In this document: in pieces, positions 13,028-24,400 of the stretch | Position numbering within the stretch: position 1 is the first letter of the stretch | Layout of the letters: every line of letters starts with the position of its first letter | Assembly: GCF_040436345.1 (NCBI RefSeq) | Contig: NC_133230.1 | Location: 16,440,197 to 16,504,196, forward strand | Direction: 5' to 3' | From: Pagrus major | Lineage: Eukaryota > Chordata > Actinopteri > Spariformes > Sparidae | Length of the DNA: 64,000 nucleotides | The notes under the pieces: model-generated | Told to the model about the DNA's origin: nothing | The model's input: only the letters and a program-made list of their open reading frames with translations | The model's database searches: none | Program-made: the position numbers and the translations under genes

Positions 13028-14539
13028 ATGGAAGAGGAAATAAGGACGGATGAGACGGAAAAAGCAGAACAAGCAGAACAAGGAGATGCTGCCAACAATG
13101 AGGGAGAGACCAGTGAAGACATATCCAACAACAGTCCAGTTAAAAGAGGAAGGGGGAGGCCGCAAGGCTCAAAGAAGTTGAAGGTTTGTGTTACAGACGT
13201 TAACCTAACGGAGCTGGTTTCAGGCATTTCCAATGGTGGGTCCACACAGCCTCCAAGGGGAAGAGGGCGTCCAAAACTCACAAAACACACGGAGCAGCAA
13301 GGATCAGGGGACGAAGATGCTGATAATTCTGTGCAAGCTCCTCGGGCAAGGGGGAGGCCGAAAGGATCCAAGAAACAGACCAGTGATGGAAACAGTGCTA
13401 CGACAGACCATACTCCTAAGAAAAGAGGCAGGCCAAGAAAGTCTCTCAGCGTAAGCACTGTTGAAAAGTCTGATGGTGAAGGCTTACCGAATGGTGGCTC
13501 CGATACACCAAAAGTGGGACGCGGTCGTCCGAAAGGATCCACAAAGCGCAAGTTGGAAAGCTTAACGAGTGAAGAAGAGAATGAGGGCAGTTCTGTAACG
13601 CCGAGAAAAAGAGGTCGACCGAAAGGATCATTCAGTAAGACACCGAAGTTAGAGAGACAGGTGACCATTAAGAGGGAAGCTAATGGGAGTCTAAACTCAG
13701 TGAAAAGGGGAAGAGGTCGGCCCAGGAAGGTGACGGTGGATTCAGATTCATCGAATGGCATCTCAACGGTCCCTAAGCGAGGAAGGGGTAGGCCAAGAAA
13801 ACAAGAACTGGCCTCTAAAAAATACAAGAGAAGAGGTCGACCTAAAGGCTCTTTAAACAAGAATAGCCTCTCGCGTAAGGTGCATGTAAGCATCGGCCGA
13901 CCTCGGAAAACAGCAATCCCGTCCACAATAAGGAGGCCTGGTCGACCAAGAAAACTACCAGCCAAAAGGGGACGTCCAAGGAAATACCCTCTTCTGTCAA
14001 CTGCGGAACGGAACAAGCCAAAAGTATGGAAGCCGCTTGGAAGGCCGAGGAAATACCCACGTGTTGATCCTCCAGAGGGAGCTCCCACAGTCCCTCGCCG
14101 GGGTCGTGGTCGTCCTCGCAAGTCAGAGACCAAGAGGGGCGCTCACTTGCGCAAGAGTGGGGCTTCCTCTCCATCCTCACCAAGCAGCCCCAGTGATGGA
14201 TCCCCAAGAAAAAGGGGCTTTCCTCCAAGTACTCCCAAAAGTGAATCGGACGCCCCGCGTAAAAGGGGTCGGCCCAAAGGTTCGGTCAACAAAAATAAAG
14301 GCAAAAGTGAAGCAGAGCTTGACAGCGTACTCTCCAACCATTCAAAGAGCGATACATCTGCTGTTGGAGTGGAGTGTGAAGGAGAGCCGGTAGAAGAGGA
14401 GCAGCAAACAGACATGGAGCAGCAAACAGACATGGAGCAGCAAACAGACATGGAGCAGCAAACAGACACGGTGCCCATCGAGCAGGATACTGAAGAAACG
14501 ATTCAGGATGCAAGCTTTGAAGTTAGTAGCCAGGCTTGA
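13028..14539 (+). CDS. Multi-AT-hook DNA-binding protein, 503 residues
   Basis: A single-exon coding region. I chose the ATG at 13028 because it lies seven bases after the acceptor cag at 13018-13020; an in-frame ATG at 12995 is inside the intron. The protein has an acidic Glu/Asp-rich N-terminus, then fifteen Gly-Arg-Pro cores in AT-hook context (KRGRGRPRK, RKRGRPKGS and similar) spaced through most of its length, a degenerate sixteenth (RKRGFP) before the last, and an acidic C-terminus with four EQQTD(M/T) repeats. AT-hooks bind the minor groove of AT-rich DNA, so a nuclear chromatin-associated role is inferred. HMGA proteins have three hooks and about 100 residues, so this is not a normal HMGA. 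It resembles insect D1-type or other many-hook proteins in layout only. No other domain is visible and the name is left open. Confidence 0.88.
   Translation: MEEEIRTDETEKAEQAEQGDAANNEGETSEDISNNSPVKRGRGRPQGSKKLKVCVTDVNLTELVSGISNGGSTQPPRGRGRPKLTKHTEQQGSGDEDADNSVQAPRARGRPKGSKKQTSDGNSATTDHTPKKRGRPRKSLSVSTVEKSDGEGLPNGGSDTPKVGRGRPKGSTKRKLESLTSEEENEGSSVTPRKRGRPKGSFSKTPKLERQVTIKREANGSLNSVKRGRGRPRKVTVDSDSSNGISTVPKRGRGRPRKQELASKKYKRRGRPKGSLNKNSLSRKVHVSIGRPRKTAIPSTIRRPGRPRKLPAKRGRPRKYPLLSTAERNKPKVWKPLGRPRKYPRVDPPEGAPTVPRRGRGRPRKSETKRGAHLRKSGASSPSSPSSPSDGSPRKRGFPPSTPKSESDAPRKRGRPKGSVNKNKGKSEAELDSVLSNHSKSDTSAVGVECEGEPVEEEQQTDMEQQTDMEQQTDMEQQTDTVPIEQDTEETIQDASFEVSSQA
14399..14470 (+). repeat. 18-bp coding tandem repeat, four units
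   Basis: The unit GAGCAGCAAACAGACATG is repeated four times, the last with one change (ACG for ATG). It codes for EQQTDM x3 plus EQQTDT near the C-terminus of the AT-hook protein. The near-identity of units suggests recent slippage and probable length variation. Confidence 0.93.
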
Positions 14540-16660
14540 TGAACGATCCCGGTCTGACCAAAAAATTTGCTGTAGTAGTTGCTGTTTTAAACATTGAATA
14601 CAATCTTGTCAATGAAAACACAAGTTTTTAACTTTTTGTCAGTCAGGTAGGCTAGATATTCAGCAGCACCTGTTTTCCTGACTAACTTGTTCATGTTTTC
14701 TTGTGCTTGATTTTTTTTTTTTTTTTTTTTGCTTTTTTTTTAAATACTTAATTTCCGTCATCTGAGTAAGCCGTAGTACTAATAATCTTTTACTAGAACT
14801 GGCATGTAGAGTTTATTATTACAGATTGATTGGTCCAGTTTTCATTTAACTTTCAGATGTAGTGTTTATCAGTTCAGTTGTATCCGTAAAACGTTTGCTC
14901 GAGTATGACCTTGGATGCAAAAAATAGTCCAAACAATTGTCGGAGAGATGAGAGAAAACAGAAGAGTGAAGCTAAAGAACGCTGAAATCGTGATGTCCCA
15001 TCCAGGCTGGCCTCAACATCTGTAACTCAGTGCAGTTTCCTATTCAGCTTTTCTCTCATCGGTCTCTCTCCCTTATGAAGAACTAGTATATAAATACAGA
15101 CTGGTACAAGGCTCGAGTATAAGGGAGGTTTTTGCCAACTTATATCCAGACACACTCCTCCTAATGATACTGCTCTGCGAGCCAAAACAAAAGTATGCCT
15201 CCAAGTTTAAAATAATTAATTCAAAATAATGTTTCACAGGAAGAGAAAGGAGAAGAATTTTGATATATAAGATAACAAAAAATGTTGGTTTTTTAAACCC
15301 GCATTTGGCATTTAACAAAGGGGTGACTAAGTTGCCTCAGGGTCATTGGATTATTTTTAAAATTAACAATCTTAAAACAGTTATTATTTATAGCAAATTT
15401 TTTAGGAATTCAGCTACAACTTTACTATTTTGGTTCGCTCTTTATGTTCTTTTAGCATAATTTTATGCCACAGCGGAAAATACTTTTTTAGAGAAAATAA
15501 AGCTCTAATATCCAACAGTACACTAGCTGCTCAGTGCCAGACGGCGGACAGACAGTTAGCAACTAGCCGGGGACGATAGTGCAGTAATTGGCGGCTAAAA
15601 GGTCCGATGTTTCCCTCAAGAGTTGGTAGAGACCAAAAACTAAAAGAAAATACTGATATGCCGGTGCGCCAATTCCCCCAAGGGGTCAAAAAAAGTATCG
15701 CAGGCAAATGAGAAAATGCTCAAAACAGAAATGGAGGATAATCAATACTAGAGCCACACAAAATACATTTGAGTAAGGCTTTGTTTTAGTAGTTTGTGTT
15801 ACTTAAATTGCACTGTAATTCAGAATGATTATTTTCTTTGTCCTGGTAAAGATTCTGAAAAATTTGAGCTTCACTTTGGCTTGTTATGGAGCATCTGTGA
15901 GGAGAGTTTGAGATAAAATATATCTAAGGGATGTCATAATTTTCTCAACGCCATTTTACAGTTTGTGATGTCTTCATATTTGTTTGCCTTAATTGCCAAA
16001 GCTTTGAATGTACGGTTACTGTCCTGCACTGATCAGCCTTTGGTGACATCCATTCCTCGACAGAACAGAAAAATCTGTATCAAACGCCTTCTCGCCGCTC
16101 ACAGTCGCCCTGAAGATTTCCTGCTCCACATGTACCATTTAATTTTTTTTTTTTTTAATCGAGCTGTTATCGAGTTGCAGTAGTTATTTCACTCTGTCCT
16201 CTAAATGTTTACGTGTAACTGTGAAGCCTTTTTTTATAACCTTGGGACTGTCATGAGATTAAATTCAAGTAAATGAGATGATTTCACAAATATTCTTTTA
16301 CCTGTTTTTGAGCACCTAGTGTAAAAAATGTGTGACATGACTTGTACATCATTTTAACTGATACTAACACACCTTTATGGTTGGATCAAACAATTGAAGT
16401 TCCGAAATGCCAAATTGTGCTTCTGTGTGTCAAGTTGTCATGTAAAAAAATATAAAGAATAAAAAGGAAAAAAAAAAAAGAATGTGAGACGAGGACAAAA
16501 ATGGAGGTTTAAAGTTTTAAAAATCACATTGAAATTCGATCTGGCTTTATGAAGTCACGTTATTTTAAGTGGACATATTTGGATTTTGTGTGTTTTAACA
16601 AGCAGTCAATAATTTGTTGAGATTATGCTCTTGAAATAAAATGTTGATCTTGCCGTTTTA
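14540..16660 (+). other. Probable 3' UTR of the AT-hook gene
   Basis: No coding frame follows the TGA at 14537-14539. The sequence is AT-rich and has a T-run near 14710. The clearest polyadenylation signal is AATAAA at 16635-16640 followed by a GT/T-rich stretch; other AATAAA hexamers occur near 15496 and 16458. The true end could be at any of these. Confidence 0.45.
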
Positions 16661-18470
16661 TTTTCTACAGCGTGGTGTCCCCTTCTGTCCCTGTTTGTTT
16701 GTTTATATACAGGTTACATGACGTAATGATGTAGGCACAGGCAGTATTTAGTAGTTATTATAGTTTGTGGGTGGCAGCTCCACCCTCACCAGTCCTGTCT
16801 GATGACTTGACTGATGTGCTATGCACCTGAGTCAGGCTGAAGCAAAGGTTGTGTGTGTTTTGACAGATGGATCACTCCAAACTATAAAACCTGTTCGATT
16901 CAGGTTCCTTGTAGTTTGTAAAAAAGTGGAAATCTTTCTTAAGGGAACAGTAGCTTTATTTTTTATCATAAAAGGAGAGTCGTTTTTACTTTTTAGATGT
17001 TATATATGATCTAAGTATAATATATGCCTTCAGTGCTTACATTTCGGCTGTGTACTCCATAGCAATTTTACTTTACTGCAAAAGTAACAACGCACTGTCC
17101 CAATATGTAACTTCCTTGTTAATTAAACAAGACGGACCCAGATAAAGGTCCACACTTGTGCATAAATGAAGTGTCTCTTGGCATGTAGCTGCAGGAGGAT
17201 GTCTTTTTTCACTTTGCTAAAAAAAGTTGTTTTGCATAACATCTATAAATCTGTACCAGGGCTGGGCAAAGTGGGGAGTGTGGGCTAAATTTGACCTGTG
17301 ATAAGGTTCACTTTGACCTGCCAGATGTTTCCAATGAAAGTAATGAAAAATTAATTTAAAATTGAATGTGTTTATGCCATTTAATATTTTTGTGAGGTGA
17401 TACTGTTCTCTAAGTATGTCAGATAATTTATTCTTTTTTCATAGTCTGAGCTTGGTAGCAGAGTGACACCGTGCAGGACGTCAGACAGTTCAGAAAACTT
17501 GAGGCCCTAATACTGTTTTTGCATCATAACATTACAATAGGTGTCTGATTTTGGCTATGGCCCACCATTTAATTTTAGTTTTGGCCCTCTGTGGGACAAC
17601 ATTTGGGCACCCCGTGTCCATACCAAACAATTTTGTCAACTTTCTGATTCACAAACACAACTTTCACAGTTTGTATTAACATTGACAGATGAGATGGTTA
17701 TGATGATGGCATGAGTGTAGATTGCTCATTTTACCATATAGATGAAAACAATAGAAAAATTGTACAAGGACAAAGTGTTATTGGAAAAAAAATGGCAAAT
17801 ATAGTATTAAAAAAAGAAATAAAAAGATTATTGAAATAGGGCTGAAAAATGATTTAGTCCGCTGTAGAGACAAACATGTCCGTGAGTCAATGATTGAGGC
17901 TAGAAGGTGCCTAACGAAAGACTGAGGTTGATCATGAACACATGATAATATTTACATTTATTAAATTGATAGTGTGAATTATTAAATCAAGAAGGCAATT
18001 TACTAAATCAGGTTGAAATTAAGCATATGATCAAATTGGCAACACAAATATTTAAATGAAGAGCAAAAATTCGAGAGCATGACTGATTCAATTTATTAGG
18101 TACAAATCAATAAGACCACTATCTGTTAAATAAAAAAGTAGTTGTCGAGCATACAATCTATAAATCTATACCATACAATTTTGTCACATTGACTCTAAAA
18201 CATCAGTAAGAGTACTGGCTATTTTATCAAGAGTGAGTGTAAATCATTAAATTGAGAGCACAATTATCTATTTATTGCCTCCCTGTAGCCTCCGAGGATC
18301 CATTACAGGCCTTTTCAGCGCTTGAAACCCGCACAGAGACGGAGACAAGCGACCTTTGGGACCTTGAAGAAGAAGAAGAAGAAACGGAGTGACGTCAAAG
18401 TCGACAAAAGGCGGTGACGTTTTCTGTAGGCAGAGAAAAAAAACACAGAGTGATACCTCTTCACGGTTTC
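16661..18470. other. Intergenic stretch between the AT-hook gene and tmem79
   Basis: No gene recognised. It is AT-rich and contains a candidate hAT-like remnant at 17258-17616. The last 200 bases form the probable tmem79 promoter. Confidence 0.5.
17258..17616. mobile_element. Possible non-autonomous hAT-like element
   Basis: The left end AGGGCTGGGCAAAGT and the reverse complement of the right end (CACGGGGTGCCCAAATG) are similar imperfect inverted ends. Flanking octamers TCTGTACC and TCCATACC match at six of eight places, as expected for an old 8-bp hAT target duplication. The interior has no coding capacity. The end matches are imperfect, so this is tentative. Confidence 0.45.
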
Positions 18471-18608
18471 CTGCTCTGTGTTGAAAGAATGGACTGAGTA
18501 CCTGGTCACACCTGCCGGGTTACTTTTCACTTCACCTGAGAGGAGCAGCTGCACTACTGACGTCTCTGCGTTTACACAAAGTCACGGATAGTTTCGGGGT
18601 GAAAACAG
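18388..18608 (+). promoter_or_regulatory. tmem79: tmem79 promoter and non-coding exon 1
   Basis: A full CRE-like palindrome TGACGTCA lies at 18390-18397, with further GTGACGT and TGACGTC half sites near 18414 and 18556. A plausible non-coding exon ends at 18608 (GAAAACAG|gtacgt). The next acceptor, cctcacag at 20604-20611, leads into the start-codon exon. The transcription start is not determined. Confidence 0.5.
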
Positions 18609-20611
18609 GTACGTCCACCATTACTTTTTTCCGATATGGTTGTGTGTTTAAGTGTCGCAAAACTCGGTCATAAATACAAAGATGCTAAAAAAGTTTTAGC
18701 CTTTAGCTTGAGACTACATTCCTCAGTGCGGTGCACCACAACAGGCCTAATGAGCTTCACCTCAGTGTAGATACAGGATTAAAAACGACTCTGTACAACC
18801 TTCACCTGTCACAACAAACTTTGGACTATAAAGTTGGCAAACAAACACCTTTTCCTGTATGTGTAGCTCCAGCAGTAGTTTGTGCAGAGGCCCACACTGA
18901 AGATTTTTCCAGTGTTTGTACAGTATTGTGAGGCATTAATTAAGGAGTGATTAAAACAGGAAAAGTAAGACAAGGACTGTAAAGTTAAATAAAGTTGACT
19001 CTGAGGAAGAAATACAGCGTAAAAGTCAACATTAAACACCTGCAACTCTCTGCTGAAACCAGACCCAGACAGTATAAGTAGATCCAACAGGGTTATTTTT
19101 GTGGTTAAAGACATGAAATCTGTATGTGAACAGATCCAGCCATGCTTCCCAGCTTCATCTCAGTCACAACACATCAGCTTCATTTTACAGCTGCTGTCTG
19201 TGACAAAGTCCAGGCTGTCTCGCGTGTTTTCAGAGAGCAGGAATGCAGCCATGTTGATATAGCTCCTTACTCACTCTATTACTGAAATGTAACTGTTAAT
19301 CTGTTAGTTTTCTGTTAATAATTGGCAGCGCAGATATCACAAAGGTGGGTTGAGCTGCTTCTGACACACCTGGAAATGCACGACTCAAAATTAGTTATAT
19401 CTGCATGTGCATGAATAGCCAGTAAAACTCAAATGAAATGTGTCAGTCTGAATGTAATGTGTTTTAAAGTAAGCATCATCTCTTATCAGTTTTGAATTGT
19501 AATTGTAATTGTGAATTGTGCAGCAGCTGGCCTGGGGTTTGTGCAGTGTTCCTGTATTGTAACGTGTAGTTCTGCAGGTGCTTTATGTAACTTGGTTTTA
19601 TTGTCTTTGTAGTGTTTTATGTGTGCGATATGAATTTATGTAACTCAGAACTGCAGCGCAGAGTCCAAGGGAATACTCCCCACGTTGACATCAGAGTATA
19701 TTATATCAATCGATTGGTCGATTAATGGAAAAATTCATCTGTAACAATTACAGACAGACTGATTATCAGCCGGGCCAATTATCAGGGTTGATAATAAGTA
19801 TTTTTTAAATTTTTGTAATTGGTATTTCTTTTTTTCCAATTGCTGATAAAATGAATTATACCGGCTCTCATGAAGCATCCTCTCTTTGCAGAGTCACCAC
19901 TCTTTGGTGTCAATCAATGTCCTATCCACAACATTATCTGACTGGTTACACGTCACAAATTATAGCCTTTCAACACCGAATAATCTGACTCTGCAAAGTG
20001 ACTTAAATGATCAAATAAGTGTTGTGTACCAGATGTATATGGTTTGTTTTAACAAATGGTTTTGACTTTATTAATAGTGGTGAAAAAAGGAGAAGATGTC
20101 ATGCTGTTATCTCCTTCAAATAATCAGACTTAATCCTGATTTCTAATCTTCTAATTTTAACTCTCACTGGATTTATTGCTATAATTGTTATGGTGTTGGG
20201 AGTCTTATTTTTCACCATTCAGTGAGGCTAAACAGGTTATACGGGGCCCCAGGGTGCGACTATTTTGGTCGTCCACCAAAAAATCTGTCAAATGATGACT
20301 GAACATTTACATTAGTAGCTCTGGTGCACCTGAAATTTATGTGCACCTTTTATTCCTGTATTACCGGGTACGCCTGAATGAAAAAGTGCAGCCAGTGTAA
20401 AACGTTAATCTGGAGCCCTGTTATAGCAAAAGCAATCTATAATTTTCTGACATAAACTCAGGTTGAGGAGACAGCTGCACAAACTCTAGCTCGCTCTTTA
20501 CAACGTGTTGGCCTGTCAGGACACACCCGTAATAAACAGTGAACTTTGATTTTCTTTGTGAAGCTGAAGGCACACTCACATTTTGTTTTGTTTGTTTTTC
20601 TCCCCTCACAG
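18609..20611 (+). other. tmem79 intron 1
   Basis: Non-coding sequence from gtacgt to a strong pyrimidine-rich acceptor. It includes an AT-rich repeat-like stretch with ATCGATT motifs near 19700-19870 and the small hAT-like element at 20242-20420. Confidence 0.5.
20242..20420. mobile_element. Small hAT-like MITE
   Basis: The left end CGGGGCCCCAGGGTGCGAC and the reverse complement of the right end, CAGGGCTCCAGATTAACG, form imperfect terminal inverted repeats around a 150-bp non-coding core. The layout fits the short 'CAGGGCTCCAG'-type elements common in fish. No clean target duplication could be read. Confidence 0.5.
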
Positions 20612-20734
20612 AAAAAACAACAAATGAAGCCAAAAATGACTTTTAGCAACTGGAAGAAGCTTTGTTAACGGACTCTTGACAGTGCAACAGGTATTGACTG
20701 AAAAGAGAGGAAAATTGAATTTAAAAACTCAAGA
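20612..20734 (+). promoter_or_regulatory. tmem79: tmem79 5' leader with a short upstream ORF
   Basis: The exon begins after the acceptor at 20610-20611. An upstream ATG at 20624 opens a 14-codon frame ending at TAA 20666-20668, 66 bases before the tmem79 start codon at 20735. The main start context, CAAGAATGT, is ordinary. The uORF may lower translation of the main frame. Confidence 0.5.
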
Positions 20735-21437
20735 ATGTCTGGCCAAGGTGGTTCAATCTCAGATGAGGTGGCTGTTCCTCCTGCAGATCCAGCTGCAGAG
20801 AAAATAGCCACAATTAAGCCACAAGATAGTGACCGTACAGAGGAAGGAAGGGAGATTACAGATGAAGAAGAAGAAGAAGAAGAAGAAGAAGAAGAAGAGG
20901 ACTTAAATGAGGAGGATGAAGGGGAAAAAATGACCAGCTCAGCTCATCTGGAGCCCACAACTCTGCCGTGGCCCGGAGACAAAGACAAGATGCCTCAGAC
21001 GGACAACAACGTTGAAGCCTGGTCAGAAAAAGGAGTTTCTGAGTCTGAAGAGAGGGACACGGGGATTAGCGGAGGTAGCCAGGACCTGTCAGAGGAGGCA
21101 GACAGTGTCAGAAAGGGCAAATGGAGGGAGAGCATGCCTGAGGGTGAGAGGTGGAGGGATGATGAGATCGATGTGCAGCGAGATGATAAAGGGGAAGGCT
21201 CGCTGGCGGATGATGAAGATGAGGGGGAAGAAGAAGAAGAAGAAGAGTCGAATTGGATCTCAGAGAAAGCAGCTCCAGGTTTCACTCCACAAGTCACAAT
21301 AGTGCGTCCAACAAGTAGAGAGATTCCTGAGGAGAGCAAGCTGTTCATAGAGAGAGACGTCAACGAGGAGCTGCAGGAGGAGCCTGAGTCAGCCAGGCAC
21401 TATTACCCAGAGTGGACAGAACAGGACGACAAGTACT
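20735..21437 (+). CDS. tmem79: tmem79 first coding exon (acidic N-terminal region)
   Basis: Begins MSGQGGSISDE and ends at TACT|gtgagt, phase 1. It is Glu/Asp-rich, with GAA/GAG repeats at 20863-20899 and 21224-21247 making Glu runs. If unspliced the frame would read on to a stop at 21488-21490. Confidence 0.9.
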
Positions 21438-24400
21438 GTGAGTATAAGACACAAACTGGACTCTGCTACATCTGGGCCCATATTTATTAAGAATTACATG
21501 CATAAATTGTTGATTGTAAGCAACAAGACACACATATTACTCCTGCAAACAGTAAACAGTAGATAATCTGTTGAGCCTGAATAGGAACAGCCAATCAGAG
21601 ACATGGATTTACCCTACATCCACACAAAATCCTACATTTACTCACTGATGTTATTCGTCGAAACACGTAGTTTTTATTTTTTCTAAAGGTTTGTAATCTT
21701 TTCACTTACATTTTACACAACTTACATGTGATCTAATATATTTATGACATAAAAATATATAAAGTGGCTGAAATAGAAACAAAAAAGAAAACCAGACTGC
21801 AGAAGGAAATACATTCAGTAAAGCAAGTAGACAAATCATAATATAAAGAGAATTTATGTGAATTGACGAGATCAGACAATAAAGAGCCATGGAGAGCTTT
21901 ATTCTGGTTTAAACCCTGATTAATCTAAACACAATTAAAAAAAAAACACACTCAAATGCTCAGGGGTTTCTAGACTGCAACACTGAATTAAATTAAACCT
22001 CAATCATCATTGTAATTTTTTTTTATTTTTATGTTTTATGATCATAATATGCATCCATGGGAAAGCAAAATCACAATTATACTGTTGCTTTGGGTTGGCT
22101 GGTCCAAATATTAATGAGTATTTAATGACCTGGGAATGAGACTCAAGACCCTCCTGAGATTTTGATTGCTTAAGACTTCGAATCCTTTTTAGTTTACTTT
22201 TGGTCCAATTGAATTTATGAATGAATTATGAATATGTTAAGCAGCTAAAAGCGTTCAAGTGCTTTTGGTAAACCCGAAGTCGCTACACAGCTGCTGATTA
22301 GTAAAAACTTTTTTTAATTGCTAGAAACAACCACATATCTTCTTCTCATAATATTCAAGTCTGCTGCTGACTGTTTGTTTCATGGATGAGTCTCTGTCAG
22401 TATGGTTGTGATTTTAATGCTTCTTGTCAGGTGAATCTCAAGTCACAGATGTTTTCACAGCATTCACTTCTAACCTTTTTCAGAAGACATTTTGACGTGT
22501 CACGCTAAGAAAAGGTGCAGGTGTAAATAATGAAGTTAATGATGTTTGAGTTCCATTGAAGGGTCCTGGGTTTGGTCACGCTGACTCATCGGCATGCTGT
22601 CACGATCGCTTATCCTCAAATCAGTAACACCTGAGCTTTTCCTGCTATGACGGGTCAAAATGTCTGCTGTGAAAAAGGACTTATGGGTGTTTTAAGCCTT
22701 TTATTAGTGACACAGTAGAGAGACGACAGAAAAAAAAGGGAGAAAGAGATGGGGAATGACGAAGGACTGATTTTAATAAGGACACATAAGCTCCTGTGGA
22801 TTTTACATTATCTATTATATGCAAAAAAAATCAACATGCAACTTTCATTTGGTTAATTGGTCACGCATCAGATTGCTGAGCACATTTTCACTCAGAGAGT
22901 TAGTGAGTCACTGCACTCTGAGCCCAGCAGCGCAGCGTAATGCTCTCATTTCTCCTTAATCAGATGTAATTACATGTCTTGAGATGAATCATGCTATGAC
23001 TTCAGTCTGCGTCTCGCTGTCTCCTCCTGTCCCAATAAAGATATCTGTAGGTAATGATTACAGTTAAAACAAATCACTTGGATTAAATAATCCTTGTGCT
23101 TTTCTTCCTCAGATCTGTGTGATGATCTGTGCGGTGACAAACTGAAGGTGGCTCTGACGCTGGTGGCTGCAGGGATCCTCTTCCCTCTCCTGGTGTGGGG
23201 AGGTTACGCCCTCCTTCCCTTTGAGTCGCCGGTGCTTGCAAGCGCCCCCCTCCGGGTGGTGTACACTCTACGCTGCTCCTTCTTTGCCATTATCCCCATC
23301 CTGCTCGGTAAGACTTCACTATGTGGTCATGTATTGAAACAAACACTGAGATGTAGGCAGAAAAGACTAAAACCAGGTTATCTTGACCCCCGTGTCTCTG
23401 CAGGCGTGTTGGTGCTGGGCATCGCCCGGTTGCGCTACAGGGCCCTGCAGCCCCTCTACAAGGGCAAACAGGTGAACAAAGAGGTGGCGGTGCACTGGCA
23501 CTACATCAACGAATCCCTGGCTCTCTTCCTCTTCTTCTTCCTGCAGCTCGCTGTCATGGCAACCTATGTCAGCCAGGACCTGGTGAAGTTGGTGCCGCTG
23601 CTCACCATCATATTCGTTTTCGGCAGGTATGTGTTAAATCTATGGAAGTGGAGGGAAAGATGATTCTGTCGTGTGTAGGATAAAGTCTCAGTGTTGTTTA
23701 TCAGCAAGTTTCAGAGATTCAGAGTGAGTTAAGTCAAGAAAAAGAAATTCAGGCTGCACATTTAATTTCCAGAGAGTAAAGAATTGTGTTTCTGTAGTTT
23801 TAGTCATTTTTTTCTATCAGTAGTACAACTTTATGGAGGACTGAAAGTGCCAAAATCAAAATTTAGAATCAAAATAAATACACCAAAAATAATACTAAAA
23901 ATAAATGTATTATGTAATGTATATGTATGTAGTTTATTTACTTTTAAATTTATTGTTTTATATTTTTTGCTTACTTAAAAGTTAAATTAAATTGGGAAGT
24001 AAATAAATAGTGGGATTAATACAAAGTTAGATAAAAACAGATTTTTGTCTCATATGTTAAATGATGATATTTATTTTCAATCATATTTTTGCCACATCTA
24101 AAGGCGTATTAATTCTTTCATATTAGGAGGATTTATTTTTGTAAAACTTTCTTTGAGCCAAGGAAAGTAATTCACAAATCTGTAACCTCAGTGGTTCTCA
24201 AAGTTTTTCTGCGGGGCCCCCTTTTTTGTAGAGAACAATATTTTCAAGCCGGCTCAAGTCGACATCTTCCTGTCAGAAGCTAATATTTTGAGACGCCCGA
24301 CACACTGTGGTCTCTCTCAGTACCCATCGTTGTACTGGTGAAGCTGAGGGCAAGATATGCCTCGTTATATTTCCTTGTCTTTGTTTAGTGCCTTTAATTA

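Noticed and set aside
12982..14133. 383-codon open frame antisense to the AT-hook gene, also full of GRP motifs
   Set aside because: It is a by-product of codon palindromy: GGTCGACC-like codons for Gly-Arg-Pro read as Gly-Arg-Pro again on the other strand. It has no splice context or Kozak support and no independent homology.
23113..23663. Continuous frame through the 96-bp tmem79 intron
   Set aside because: Clear donor gtaaga and acceptor ctctgcag; removing the intron restores a continuous membrane segment, and the inserted residues are basic and unlike the family.
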